Both the position numbers and the translations under genes were made by a program. A stretch of 64,000 nt of DNA. It comes from Deltaproteobacteria bacterium. Its GTDB lineage: Bacteria > Myxococcota_C > UBA6777. Positions 50,926 through 59,848 of this stretch are shown here, piece by piece. The DNA lies in contig SBHC01000077.1 in NCBI GenBank assembly GCA_006226375.1, forward strand, positions 62,001-126,000, in the 5' to 3' direction. Each line of letters starts with the position of its first letter. Position 1 is the stretch's first letter. The notes under the pieces are model-generated. The model saw only the letters and a list, made by a program, of their open reading frames with translations, did not search any database and was not told the origin of the DNA.

Positions 50926-52292
50926 GCACCTCCTTCTGCAGCGTTGGCTTCTGTGGTGGAGTTTGCACCTTCCGATGGGTGGTCATCGGCGAGCTGGGGA
51001 GTGGGCTCCTGAAAGACAATGCGTCGAAGAAGTTGAACCACTACGAACGACAAAAAGATGTATAGCGCTGTGAAGCCCAAGAACGGAACAACAAGCCCTG
51101 GCATCGGGCTTACCGCGTCTTTGGTCCTCATGATTCCGTAAATGATCCAGGGCTGTCGGCCAACCTCCGTGACCGTCCATCCTGCTTCTATCGCGAGCAG
51201 TCCCATCGGGCCTGAGGCCACAACCAACCACAGAAACCATCGCTGCAAGGGGAGTTCTTTCTTTCTCCAGGCCAGCCAACCTCCGAGCAATCCGACAAAG
51301 AGCATAAACATGCCTGCTCCCACCATCAATTGAAACGCGAGGTGGACAATCGCTACAGGGGGCCGGTTCTCTTTCTTGAACGCTTTCAACCCTTTTACTT
51401 CGGCGTTGAAATCACTGAAGGAGAGAAAACTTAGCATCTTGGGCAGCTCGATCGCGCAGCAGGTGGTCTCTGTTTTTTCATTCGGCCAGCCACCGATACG
51501 CAGGGGCGCTCCTTTTTCGGTGTTCCACTGGCCCTCCATCGCTGCCAACTTAGCCGGCTGGTACTTGGCTACAAACTTGGCGCTGATGTCACCGCTCACT
51601 AGCTGCAGCGGCATGCTGACGCCACCGACCAACAAGGCGATGGTGAACGCTTTGCGATGGAACGCGCTGCCGGGGTTTTTCAGCAACACGAAGGCGTGAA
51701 TCGCTGCGACCGTGAAGCCTATCGCAACAAACGAGGCCAAGGTCATGTGCAGGCACATGCTGAACGATGCCTTGTTGAACATGGCTGCCCAGGGGTCGAT
51801 CTTGCTGTACACCCCGTTCTTAAAGTGAAAGCCTGCCGGTGCGTTCATCCAGGCGTTGGCCATCACCACAAAGATGCCGGACAAGGCGCCGCTGATGGCG
51901 ACCATAATCCCGGCATACCAATGGAGCTTGGGGGAGATTCGCTTCCAACCGTACAGGTAGATCCCGAGAAAAATAGCCTCTGTGAAGAACGCAAATCCTT
52001 CCAGTGAAAAGGGCATCCCAATGATCGGCCCGGCGTGCTTCATAAAGCCTGGCCAGAGCAGCCCCAGTTCAAAGGAGAGTACCGTTCCTGAGACCGCACC
52101 GACCGCAAACATGACCGCTGTACCTTTGGCCCAACGCTTCGCCAGGATCAGGTACGTTTCGTTCTGGGTGCGGAGCCACATGCCCTCTGCGATGACCATC
52201 AACAGAGGCATTCCAATACCAACAACGGCAAACGCAATGTGGAAAGCGAGGGACATCGCCATCTGTGAGCGCGCCGCGAGTAAATCTGTCAT
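50922..52292 (-). CDS. cydA: Cytochrome bd-type quinol oxidase subunit I (short Q-loop type)
   Basis: A 456-residue membrane protein carrying haem ligands and the quinol site. Motifs are AARSQMAMSLAFHIAFA with the conserved N-terminal His, the GTVLSFELGLLWPGF region, EGFAFFTEAIFLGIYLYGW, and QPAKLAAMEGQW at the start of the Q loop. The Q loop is short, as in cyanide-insensitive (CIO) members, and a second His/Met region is in AFQLMVGAGMFM. The ATG at 52292 has GGGAGGGG upstream. No CydX-like small ORF or CydDC transporter is present in the window. Confidence 0.95.
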   Translation of the reverse strand: MTDLLAARSQMAMSLAFHIAFAVVGIGMPLLMVIAEGMWLRTQNETYLILAKRWAKGTAVMFAVGAVSGTVLSFELGLLWPGFMKHAGPIIGMPFSLEGFAFFTEAIFLGIYLYGWKRISPKLHWYAGIMVAISGALSGIFVVMANAWMNAPAGFHFKNGVYSKIDPWAAMFNKASFSMCLHMTLASFVAIGFTVAAIHAFVLLKNPGSAFHRKAFTIALLVGGVSMPLQLVSGDISAKFVAKYQPAKLAAMEGQWNTEKGAPLRIGGWPNEKTETTCCAIELPKMLSFLSFSDFNAEVKGLKAFKKENRPPVAIVHLAFQLMVGAGMFMLFVGLLGGWLAWRKKELPLQRWFLWLVVASGPMGLLAIEAGWTVTEVGRQPWIIYGIMRTKDAVSPMPGLVVPFLGFTALYIFLSFVVVQLLRRIVFQEPTPQLADDHPSEGANSTTEANAAEGGA

Positions 52293-52661
52293 TCTACCCC
52301 TCCCGGTTTCTCGTTGGGGAACGAGCTTTGTATGTCGAAGGGTCTCACTGCTATCTTCCTTCAACAGAGTGTGGGACGGTGCACGCTCCAACAGCGCACA
52401 AGGTCCAATGTAGTGAATTCTTCGGTCAGGATCGACTCTTTCTTCGAAGCCCTGACGTTGCTCTTCGTCTCAATGCATCAACTGTGCCGGACCGTTTCAG
52501 GAAAAGAACTCGTGATTCTCACTGCAGAAATGAAGCGCAGGTGTGGAGCGTTTCGTTCCAACCGGCTGTTTCGGGCAGTGCAAGGTGTTGCTTCATATTG
52601 CAAGGCTGCAGCAAGCGAAGTGGAGGGACTTGGGGGCGTTGAGGCTCAAACCGTGCTAGTT
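52293..52661. other. Intergenic region upstream of cydAB
   Basis: About 369 bases between the start of cydA and the end of the Wzz-like gene, both on the minus strand. It should hold the cyd promoter. I found no FNR box (TTGAT-N4-ATCAA) and no clear promoter. An inverted repeat CGTTGAG/CTCAACG spans about 52638-52675 around the Wzz stop and could stabilise the mRNA end. A 117-codon plus-strand reading frame here shows no protein-like pattern. Confidence 0.4.
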
Positions 52662-54122
52662 TTATAGCTCAACGTTGGGAAGATCTCGTACTTCACCAAT
52701 GACTTCCACGCCCAGGATTTGTGTGGCTTCCTCTTCGTCAAGCAAGGTCGGGTCAAGCAACTCTGCCACAGCGATCAGCAACGCCGACAGAGCCAACGCT
52801 GCAAACAAAGCTCCACCGAGGATCAAGACCTTCTTGGGAGCGATGGGATAGAGCGGCCGTGCGACAGGCTCGATCACCTGGACTCGCTGTGATGCGTCGT
52901 AGATATCCAATTCACGTTGCAGCAGCGATTGTTCGTGCAACGTCTGGACCTTGGCGTAGATGGTTCGGGCAATCTCTGCGTCACGTTTGAGCGCGTTGAG
53001 TTGTTGTTCTCGCAAAGGGAATTCGGCCAACTGTAGCTTCAAGGTGCTGAGCTGTGTCTTGTTTTCCTTGATTTGCCGCTCCAACACCTCAATCTTCAGG
53101 ACGGTTTCCTGGTATCGCTCAAACAGAGAGCCTGAGGAGGTGCCGTCTTTGCTCCCACGTTTCCGAAAGTTGCTGGAGTCACGCATCGCCTTCTCCAACT
53201 GCTGCAACGTCCGGAGCTTCTTGAGCTTGTGCTCGGAGATGGACTTTTGCATCCGGCGAATCCGGCTGAGAGTACGTCGTACGAGGGGGTGACGGCTTGT
53301 GTAGCGGGATTGGTATCGCTTCAGCTTGAGCTTCAAGTTGAGCAGATCAAGGATCTCTTTTCGGAACCGAATGAGCGAGGGATCCAGCAGGTCGAGTTGA
53401 CGGCGAAGGAAGTCTCGACGTCGACGAGCGGCGGATAGGTTGAGCTGATCTTGGAATAGCTTCTTGCGCAACGCCAGATAGTTATCGAGGTTGGCCTGGA
53501 AGGTTTGGGGCAACTCCAGGCTGTGCTTTCGCTTAAAGTTGGTGAGAGCCTCCTCGCTCTTTTGCAGTCGATCGCGCAATCGCTTGAGCTGACGTGACAA
53601 GAACGCGGAGGAGCGCTGGATCGCCTGTCGCTGCGGACGCATCGACTCTTTCATAAAGAGCTTGAGAAGATAGTTGAGGTGGTCTTCGCACTCTTGAGGG
53701 TCGCGTGCTCTGTATTCCAACTGAACCATTCCCTGGCCCATGTTCCAAATGCTCACCTGGCCTCGAACCCCTGAAGTCCACTCAAAGAGCTCTCGCTTAT
53801 CTGTGAGTTCTTTGCCCTTTTTCTTGGCGATGTATTTGGCCAGTTGCCCCATGATCTTGTGGCTGTTGACCGTGTTGATCAAAATGTTGATGCGACGGTT
53901 AAGAGCGCGAGCGGACGAGCCCGTTCGGTACAACAGGTTGGACTGTGTTTTGGGTTCCTGCAACAAGAGCTTGGTGTACGAACGGTAGGTTCGCGGCAGG
54001 AGCTTGTACACAATGAATCCACCCGGTGCCAGAATCAGCATCGGGATGATGATAAGCTCAAAGCGCCGACGAATAATCGCCTGCACCCGACGGAACACAG
54101 CTAATATATCAAAGGTTTTCAT
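52662..54122 (-). CDS. Wzz/GumC-like polysaccharide co-polymerase
   Basis: A 486-residue inner-membrane protein with an N-terminal transmembrane helix (LIIIPMLILAPGGFIVYKLL), a long periplasmic coiled-coil part (about 180-370, very rich in Arg, Lys and Leu), the GNVR-type region FPLREQQLNALKRDAEIARTIY, and a second transmembrane helix near 430-455 preceded by the Pro-rich EPVARPLYPIAPKKV. This is the PCP family that sets polysaccharide chain length and links to the export channel. No kinase domain is fused; the kinase-like ATPase is the separate gene at 57451-58401. The Shine-Dalgarno is weak. Confidence 0.88.
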   Translation of the reverse strand: MKTFDILAVFRRVQAIIRRRFELIIIPMLILAPGGFIVYKLLPRTYRSYTKLLLQEPKTQSNLLYRTGSSARALNRRINILINTVNSHKIMGQLAKYIAKKKGKELTDKRELFEWTSGVRGQVSIWNMGQGMVQLEYRARDPQECEDHLNYLLKLFMKESMRPQRQAIQRSSAFLSRQLKRLRDRLQKSEEALTNFKRKHSLELPQTFQANLDNYLALRKKLFQDQLNLSAARRRRDFLRRQLDLLDPSLIRFRKEILDLLNLKLKLKRYQSRYTSRHPLVRRTLSRIRRMQKSISEHKLKKLRTLQQLEKAMRDSSNFRKRGSKDGTSSGSLFERYQETVLKIEVLERQIKENKTQLSTLKLQLAEFPLREQQLNALKRDAEIARTIYAKVQTLHEQSLLQRELDIYDASQRVQVIEPVARPLYPIAPKKVLILGGALFAALALSALLIAVAELLDPTLLDEEEATQILGVEVIGEVRDLPNVEL

Positions 54123-54227
54123 GGTTGTTCTGGAAACCTTGGTTCAGGGTCAACGTCATGCAACACGAATGTTATCTCTTAACTTCGGGGCGGAGGCAAT
54201 TCTCCTGGCTCCTTCTTGTCCGTTGTT

Positions 54228-55475
54228 TCATTCTCTTGGGTCCCAATCGAGGGTCGCGGGTGGACCCACAAAAGGTGTCCAACGAAGACACGAAGCGCTG
54301 CGGGCTTGCAAGGCTGAAAGAGGTCGCTTCCAGAGGCTTTGTTCCTGCTTGAGCGACAAATAAACGGCCTCATATCCATCGACCATGCGCGTCTGGTTGT
54401 AGTGATGGTGGACCCAAGCCTTGCCTTTTTCTGCCTTGTTTGAGAGCTGGGCGCTGTCGCCGAGGAGTTTCTCCAGCTCTTGTTGCAAGGCTGTGACATC
54501 TCCAGGCGGGACAACCACGCCCGCTTCACTTTCGTTCAGCACGCGCGCAACGCTACCAACATCGGAGCCGAGAACGGGAACCCCCGATGCCAGCGCTTCC
54601 AACAACACAAGGGGGAGGCCTTCACGAAGGGAGGGCAACACCATCAGGTCGAGCGTGGAGAAAAGCTGGGGGAGGTCGCCCCGAAGACCCAAAAAGTGGA
54701 CCTTGCTTTCCAGGTTGAGGCTGCGTGCTTCCTCTTCCAACGATGACCGAAGAGAGCCATCTCCAATCACGAGCAAACGAAAGGGCTGTTGCTGTTGGGC
54801 CAGCGCTTGGAGGAGAAAGGTGTGCCCCTTCTCAGGTGCCAGTCGGCCCACAACACCAAGCCAGGGTACATCCTTGGTGAATCCAAGCTCTTTCTCCAAC
54901 GCTGAGGTGTCATGCTGTCCGTTGAAGACGCTGGTGTCGATGCCATTGAGGATGGCACTGACCGGGGTGGTGATTTGCAAATCCTCTTGCAGGTAGGTCT
55001 GGAGCCTCTCGTCCACTGTTGCAATGTGGTTGCATCCTTTGGCAAGCCACTGGAAGGCTTTTCGCTTGGAAGGAGGAACCACGACACCTTTGGGAGGCTG
55101 GCCAGGAACGTAGAGGTGTTCCATGGAGTGTGTTGTATGAACGCTCAAAGATCCGCTGAGCCTTGCCGCCGGAACACCATAAAGCATCGGGCCGATGTGA
55201 TGGGTGTGAACCACATCAAACCGATGTTGGGCGATAAACCCCGCAAGCTGTAACAGATACCGGGGAGAAAATCGCTCCGGTCGAACCGTGCTGTGGGTTT
55301 GGATCCCTGCCTCGTGAAACTGTCGACGCATTGGTCCCGGCTCCAGGGCCAACACATGAGAGTCGTGTCCCCGCTCTTTCAGCGCTTTTCCCAAGCGCAA
55401 GGCCAGCTGCTCCAGTCCACCTGTGTGATAGAAGTGAATGACCTGAAGTATTTTGAGCCGGGAAGGATGGGTCAT
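54228..55475 (-). CDS. Family 4 glycosyltransferase
   Basis: A 415-residue GT-B enzyme. The N-terminal domain begins ILQVIHFYHTGGLEQLALRL (Gly-rich acceptor loop) and includes FDVVHTHHIGPM. The C-terminal donor domain has VGRLAPEKGHTFLLQA, LLVIGDGSLRSSLEEEA and the EX7E motif in LPSLREGLPLVLLEALASGVPVLGSD. It probably adds a sugar to a lipid-linked repeat unit in the cytoplasm. The ATG overlaps the flippase stop by 4 bases (ATGA), showing tight coupling. The C terminus past residue 385 is a Trp/Pro-containing tail without known function. Confidence 0.9.
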   Translation of the reverse strand: MTHPSRLKILQVIHFYHTGGLEQLALRLGKALKERGHDSHVLALEPGPMRRQFHEAGIQTHSTVRPERFSPRYLLQLAGFIAQHRFDVVHTHHIGPMLYGVPAARLSGSLSVHTTHSMEHLYVPGQPPKGVVVPPSKRKAFQWLAKGCNHIATVDERLQTYLQEDLQITTPVSAILNGIDTSVFNGQHDTSALEKELGFTKDVPWLGVVGRLAPEKGHTFLLQALAQQQQPFRLLVIGDGSLRSSLEEEARSLNLESKVHFLGLRGDLPQLFSTLDLMVLPSLREGLPLVLLEALASGVPVLGSDVGSVARVLNESEAGVVVPPGDVTALQQELEKLLGDSAQLSNKAEKGKAWVHHHYNQTRMVDGYEAVYLSLKQEQSLWKRPLSALQARSASCLRWTPFVGPPATLDWDPRE

Positions 55476-56986
55476 GAACCGGCTCCTTCCTGCGGTGGCT
55501 TCATCAGCTTTGCTTTTCGAAGAACCCGGAACAACAGACTCTTGGCTTTTTCCCGGTCTTCCTTCGTAAGAATCGAGGAGAGCAACATCATTGGGGCTGC
55601 CACTGCCAGGAACACAGAACACTTAACAACCAACATCCAAAACACGGGGAGTTGTATCCATGACGTTGCAACCCACGTCGTAACGCCTGCGATCAACATG
55701 TAGAAGGAGATCTGACCCAACTCCTTGTATGGAATCAACGCAAGGAAGGGGACCTTCAAGGCTCGCGCAGACAACCAGGCGTACAACAACGTCGCCAGAT
55801 AGTGATAAAGGACGAGGCCTCCCGCTGCGCCGACAAGGCCAAAGTAGTGCAAGCCTGTCCAGACCATCAACACCGCCAGCATGGGCTTGTAGATCCCTGT
55901 CCAGAACAAATACTTGCTGTGACCAATGGCTTGCAGCAACAAGTTGTTGGCCATGATGTAGGTGGGAACAATCCAAAGGTAGACCGCAAAAATGGGCACG
56001 CTTTGTTCGTATTTGGCTGAAAACAGGGTGATGATGAACTCGTAGTGCACGGTGTACAACATCGCAAACAAAGGGAACAACAGAATGGCTGACTTGCGGA
56101 TGGCTTCGTTCCACAAACCGACCAAACTTTCCATGTTGTTCTCGCCGTAGTATTCGGCCAAACGGGGTAAAATGACAGCGGTGATGGAGTGGAAGAGCAT
56201 GGCGACCACAGGGATCTGAAACGCTCCAACGGAATACACGGCGTAGGTCGCTGACGAATAGAAGAAGATGATAAGGTATTTGTCCGTGTGAATCTCAAGG
56301 AGGTGTCCTCCTGCCTGTACGGACATTGGACCGGCCAGCTTCCACTGATCCCGGAAGGTCGAGCCGCTGACCTGGCTTAGGCTAAGCTGGTAGCGTTTGC
56401 GGTAGTAGAGGACCATCGCGAGGAAGCGTAGAAACGCTGCGAGCGTGATCCCCCAAAGCACCATGATAACGTCATGGTAGAGCAGGGCGGCTCCAATCAG
56501 AAACAAACCCTTGGTTGTATCGTAAACCACCATGAGGACGCCTGCGGCTTGCCCTCGACTCTCAATCACAAGCATCTGGTCAAACGAAGACGAAGCGACC
56601 ATAAAGCCTGCAAAAGCACCCAATGGAAAGACCACTTTGACAAAGTCAACGGGGATTCCCCAGCCCACTCCGTATACAGAGAGGACGCCTCCTGCGACGA
56701 TGAGCAGAACACAAATCAGCCCCTGCAGGAAAACAGTGTTGGCCAGAATGGACTTGGTTTTCTCTGGAAAGCGGGGAAGCAACGAGGGCAGGGAATACGT
56801 TAGCCCAAACTGAGCTAAAATAAACACCACAACGAAAAAGACCGAGAATTTGCGGTAAAGCCCGAACTCATATTTGGAGAACATTCGGGCAAGAATCATG
56901 GGAAGGGCAAAGGTCAGGGCGAAGGACGTGATTCGTCCACCCAGCAAAAACAGAGCTTGGTCAGTTAACGAGCGGCGCTCTGTCAT
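55472..56986 (-). CDS. Wzx-like oligosaccharide flippase (MOP superfamily)
   Basis: A 504-residue protein with about 13-14 transmembrane helices, starting QALFLLGGRITSFALTFALPMILARMF with the typical SKYEFGLYRKF loop. It resembles Wzx/PST-type flippases that move undecaprenyl-linked repeat units to the periplasmic face. Start and stop overlap both neighbours by 4 bases, placing it firmly in the export operon. The soluble C-terminal tail (TKEDREKAKSLLFRVLRKAK) is basic. Confidence 0.88.
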   Translation of the reverse strand: MTERRSLTDQALFLLGGRITSFALTFALPMILARMFSKYEFGLYRKFSVFFVVVFILAQFGLTYSLPSLLPRFPEKTKSILANTVFLQGLICVLLIVAGGVLSVYGVGWGIPVDFVKVVFPLGAFAGFMVASSSFDQMLVIESRGQAAGVLMVVYDTTKGLFLIGAALLYHDVIMVLWGITLAAFLRFLAMVLYYRKRYQLSLSQVSGSTFRDQWKLAGPMSVQAGGHLLEIHTDKYLIIFFYSSATYAVYSVGAFQIPVVAMLFHSITAVILPRLAEYYGENNMESLVGLWNEAIRKSAILLFPLFAMLYTVHYEFIITLFSAKYEQSVPIFAVYLWIVPTYIMANNLLLQAIGHSKYLFWTGIYKPMLAVLMVWTGLHYFGLVGAAGGLVLYHYLATLLYAWLSARALKVPFLALIPYKELGQISFYMLIAGVTTWVATSWIQLPVFWMLVVKCSVFLAVAAPMMLLSSILTKEDREKAKSLLFRVLRKAKLMKPPQEGAGS

Positions 56987-57390
56987 GGGTTTGTCGGCTT
57001 CTTGGAGGGAAGCCGGTAGGGCTTAGGCTTGGGATCGTGGAGGTCAATCACAGTGCCCTTGTCCACAGCAAAGGGTACAGGGTTGCCCTTCGAAGCCCAG
57101 GCGTATTGCTTCATTCCCGGAACCAGAGCGTAAAAATAATAGCGCCCAGGTGGAAGGTCGAGAGAGCAGGACTCTCCAGGAGCAACCCGACATCGAAGCT
57201 TGTAATTGATGTACACATCAATCACGCGAGGGGCGCTGCTGCGATGTCGGACCAAGAGCGGGGGTGTGCACGAACACAGCCACAGCATGCAAAGGGCCAA
57301 GAGGCCCAAGAGTCCATTCCGGGCAGGTTTCCACCGAGAACTCTTCTTCAAAGTGGTAGGGCGGGCGAACGGGAAATCGTTTGTGCTCAT
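56983..57390 (-). CDS. Small lipoprotein of the polysaccharide locus
   Basis: A 135-residue protein with a long basic n-region, a hydrophobic helix (NGLLGLLALCMLWL) and lipobox WLCSC (Cys41). The mature part is beta-rich with a PEGA-like strand pattern (VIDVYINYKLRCRVAPGESCSLDLPPGRYYFYALV) and two further cysteines that could form a disulfide. No enzymatic motif is seen. Its stop overlaps the flippase start, so it is part of the operon. It could be an accessory to the export channel; this is inferred from position only. Confidence 0.7.
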   Translation of the reverse strand: MSTNDFPFARPTTLKKSSRWKPARNGLLGLLALCMLWLCSCTPPLLVRHRSSAPRVIDVYINYKLRCRVAPGESCSLDLPPGRYYFYALVPGMKQYAWASKGNPVPFAVDKGTVIDLHDPKPKPYRLPSKKPTNP

Positions 57391-57450
57391 AGTCTCTCGT
57401 TTGGTTGCAAAGCTGACGTGAGGAACAACATCACAACAAGGCTTTGGGGC

Positions 57451-58401
57451 TCACTGGTTTCCGTCGTTGGGGGCGTCCAAATCATAGCCCATCGACGGGT
57501 AGGTTCGATCCCCTGCTCCGCGCTGGTTGGGCGGTGCGATGGAGTAGCCCATCTCGGAGGGACTCATCGATGGGACGTTGGGTTGACCCTTCTTCTTCTT
57601 TGACTTTCGGGAGCGACCCTGTAGCCAGGTCCCTAGCTTCCGGACCATCGGAATGGCCAGCACCTTGTTCACCCACGGCGAGCGCATCAACTGAGCCGTT
57701 AAGGCTTCATCCTGTGCGTTCCCTGGTCCGCGGTTGAGCAACAGCTGCAGGTTGTTCACGCCGTTGTTTCGGAGAAGGTTGACGGCTTCTTGTATCTTTT
57801 CGGCGACCGTCGTTTGAGGCTGTATCACCAAAATGACTTGGTCAAACAAAGGACTCAGCACCACAGTGTCTGGCTTTTGGTTGCTGAGAATTCCTGGCGC
57901 TTCCACCAACACCAAGCGATACTCTTGGCGATAGAAGGGTAGCTGGTTGGTCAGAAAGCGGTAGATGTTGCCGTGACCCATGTTGAGTTCGAGGCGCTTG
58001 ATGTGAGGACGCATGGTCGGCTCAATCGAGAACGACGCCTGCAACTCCTGGGAGAACTCCCCACTCATGGAGGCCATGTGTTGGGGGGCACCGACCATGG
58101 AGCCTGTGATGTTAGGGTAGTCCGCGCCAGAGGGGATGCTGAAGTCCTTTTCGCGGGTGTGGAGGTCGCTGACCAACACGCGCTGGTCCAAGACGGCACC
58201 ACAGGCCTGAGCCAGATGACGAAGAATCAGGCTCTTGCCTTCCTCTGCCGCCACACTTGTGATTAAGACGGCTCGACCGGGAGCTTCGTTTTCAGGAACA
58301 AGCTTGTGCGCAACCCGGAGGATCTCGTTGGGAACGCCGACCTCTTCTTGTTGCTGAACCATGGCGTCGTAGTTGAAGCCAGAGTGAAACGGTGTATCCA
58401 T
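57451..58401 (-). CDS. BY-kinase/CpsD-like ATPase with degenerate nucleotide-binding motifs
   Basis: A 316-residue cytoplasmic MinD-like ATPase of the CpsD/Wzc kinase type. The P-loop is SVAAEEGKS (GKS at 55-57), lacking the usual Pro-Gly. The Walker A' motif is VLVSDLHTRE, with Asp79 but His81 where the second Asp should be. The Walker B region is LVLVEAPG, with Glu167 for Asp. The C-terminal tail (residues 280-316) carries three Tyr residues (MGYSIAPP, RTYPSMGYDLD), as tyrosine clusters of BY-kinases do, but is short. It likely partners the separate Wzz-like protein. The ATG at 58401 has AAGGA six bases upstream. Confidence 0.75.
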   Translation of the reverse strand: MDTPFHSGFNYDAMVQQQEEVGVPNEILRVAHKLVPENEAPGRAVLITSVAAEEGKSLILRHLAQACGAVLDQRVLVSDLHTREKDFSIPSGADYPNITGSMVGAPQHMASMSGEFSQELQASFSIEPTMRPHIKRLELNMGHGNIYRFLTNQLPFYRQEYRLVLVEAPGILSNQKPDTVVLSPLFDQVILVIQPQTTVAEKIQEAVNLLRNNGVNNLQLLLNRGPGNAQDEALTAQLMRSPWVNKVLAIPMVRKLGTWLQGRSRKSKKKKGQPNVPSMSPSEMGYSIAPPNQRGAGDRTYPSMGYDLDAPNDGNQ

Positions 58402-58450
58402 AGTGATTCCTTGCAAAGGCTGAATCAAGTAAGCGGAACCGTCGTTCCGA

Positions 58451-59761
58451 CTACGGTTGCTTCGTGGTGTTTCCCGTGCCCGTGTTGTTGTTATTGTTGT
58501 TCACGTTGCTGGTGGTGTTCAGGGTCACAATCAACACGATGGTGCTGGTGATAACGGAGGTGATGGAGACCACAAGCTGAACCACGTTGATGGTGTCGGC
58601 CAACGCCGCGCTGGATTGTGGGTTGGACGGAACATGAACTACCATGGGACCTGGAGGTGTGGGAGGGATGCGATCCATACGTCCGGTTTCCAGCGCTCGT
58701 TTCAGGTCCACACGTTGGCTGATGGTGAAGTTGGTGCCGCTGTACACTACGTTGATGTTGCTGAGGTTGGCATCTCCTGCTGGTCCGCCCCGTGAGGCAA
58801 GCAGGCTGGAAAGATCTTGGTAGGACGTGCCACGAACAATGCCTGGTTTTCCCACACGACCCATCACACGGACCGGTCCACGACCGCTCAGTCCCATTGC
58901 TTTGGTTGGAACGAACAACACGCTGCCGGGTCCCAAGGTGGGCAGCGGGCTTTTCTTCTTGTTCATCAGGTGGCTGCGCAGATCAAACCAGCGCGCAGGC
59001 TTGTTCGGCTCGACAATCATGATTTCTTGGAGAGCCGACGGAGTGCGAGGGCCTCGGGCCAACGCCAGGGCCTGAAGGACATTGATCTTGTAGAACAACG
59101 GATACACTCCAGGGCTACCCACCGCGCCAAACACAGCGATCGTGGTCCCTTTGTTTCGCAGGTAGGTGGTCTTTGTGTCACCTGCGCTGCTTCGACCGAG
59201 AGGGACAAACACCACACTGTTTCGCGAAAGAGCGGGAGCCTTGGCCTTTTTGCCGCTGCGGTAGTATTTCATCAGGTTGAAACGCAGCGGCGCTTTGCCT
59301 GGGCTGTGAATCCAGATCTCTCGGAGCTTCGCACCGGGTTGGGGTCCACCGCCCTTGCTGAGCAACTCTCCAACACCTTCGTCGAGGCCCAGCTTGAAGC
59401 GTCCCGGCTTTCGGACCCAACCACGAAGCCAGGCGAATTTTCTGTACGACTCCACCACCACCTTCACCCCGAACAAGCCACGGTAGTGGCTTGTCAGTTG
59501 ACGCTGGATGTAGCGAGCTGCTTGGCTGGGGGTGAAGCCTTTGAGCGTCACTCGCCCTGCAAAGGGGAGGGTGATTTGCCCTTGTGTGTTGATCTCATAC
59601 TTTTTGTTTAATTGCTTGTGAGACGATACATAGAGTTGAATGGTGTCGCCTGCTCCGATGGTCTTGCGTGACGTGGTCGTCTGCGCCAGACTTGGAACAC
59701 ACCACAACAAGCTGAGGAGTCCTCCCCAAAGCAGTAGGGGGAGACGATTGCGTTGGACCAT
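58451..59761 (-). CDS. Wza-like polysaccharide export protein
   Basis: A 436-residue periplasmic/outer-membrane export protein. A signal peptide ends at about residue 26 (CVPSLAQ) and has no lipobox. The Poly_export domain follows (TIGAGDTIQLYVSSHKQLNKKYEI; GQITLPFAGRVTLKGFTPSQAARYI), then SLBB-type domains (WVRKPGRFKL, VFGAVGSPGVYPL, VMGRVGKPGIV) and a C-terminal hydrophobic helix (VVQLVVSITSVITSTIVLIVTL) before an Asn-rich end. Unlike canonical Wza it lacks the lipidated Cys and its last helix is followed by a polar Asn tract encoded by GTT-type repeats. Translation starts behind an unusually strong Shine-Dalgarno (59767-59776). Confidence 0.85.
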   Translation of the reverse strand: MVQRNRLPLLLWGGLLSLLWCVPSLAQTTTSRKTIGAGDTIQLYVSSHKQLNKKYEINTQGQITLPFAGRVTLKGFTPSQAARYIQRQLTSHYRGLFGVKVVVESYRKFAWLRGWVRKPGRFKLGLDEGVGELLSKGGGPQPGAKLREIWIHSPGKAPLRFNLMKYYRSGKKAKAPALSRNSVVFVPLGRSSAGDTKTTYLRNKGTTIAVFGAVGSPGVYPLFYKINVLQALALARGPRTPSALQEIMIVEPNKPARWFDLRSHLMNKKKSPLPTLGPGSVLFVPTKAMGLSGRGPVRVMGRVGKPGIVRGTSYQDLSSLLASRGGPAGDANLSNINVVYSGTNFTISQRVDLKRALETGRMDRIPPTPPGPMVVHVPSNPQSSAALADTINVVQLVVSITSVITSTIVLIVTLNTTSNVNNNNNNTGTGNTTKQP

Positions 59762-59766
59762 GATAG

Positions 59767-59776
59767 GATCACCTCC
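59767..59776 (-). promoter_or_regulatory. Near-complete anti-anti-SD ribosome-binding site
   Basis: On the minus strand the leader reads GGAGGTGATC, complementary over ten bases to the 3' end of 16S rRNA (GATCACCTCC). It lies ten bases (counted from GGAGG) before the ATG of the Wza-like gene. It indicates strong initiation at the first gene of the export operon. Confidence 0.7.
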
Positions 59777-59781
59777 GTGGT

Positions 59782-59796
59782 TTCAGGTCGCCTGAA
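59782..59796. promoter_or_regulatory. Operator-like inverted repeat between divergent export and wecB genes
   Basis: TTCAGG-TCG-CCTGAA is a perfect 6-bp inverted repeat in the 87-bp gap that must carry both divergent promoters. It could be a repressor or activator site shared by the export operon and wecB. Confidence 0.4.
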
Positions 59797-59848
59797 GTGT
59801 AGCAGTTCACTGTTCTGAAGTCCAAAGTTCTATATAGGGAGCATGTTG

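Noticed and set aside
52314-52667. 117-codon plus-strand frame in the cyd upstream region
   Set aside because: No recognisable motif and odd composition with scattered Cys; it overlaps the end of the Wzz-like gene on the other strand.
58484-58520. GTT-rich microsatellite at the 3' end of the Wza-like gene as a phase-variation switch
   Set aside because: Units are three bases and encode Asn in frame, so length changes would not alter the reading frame.
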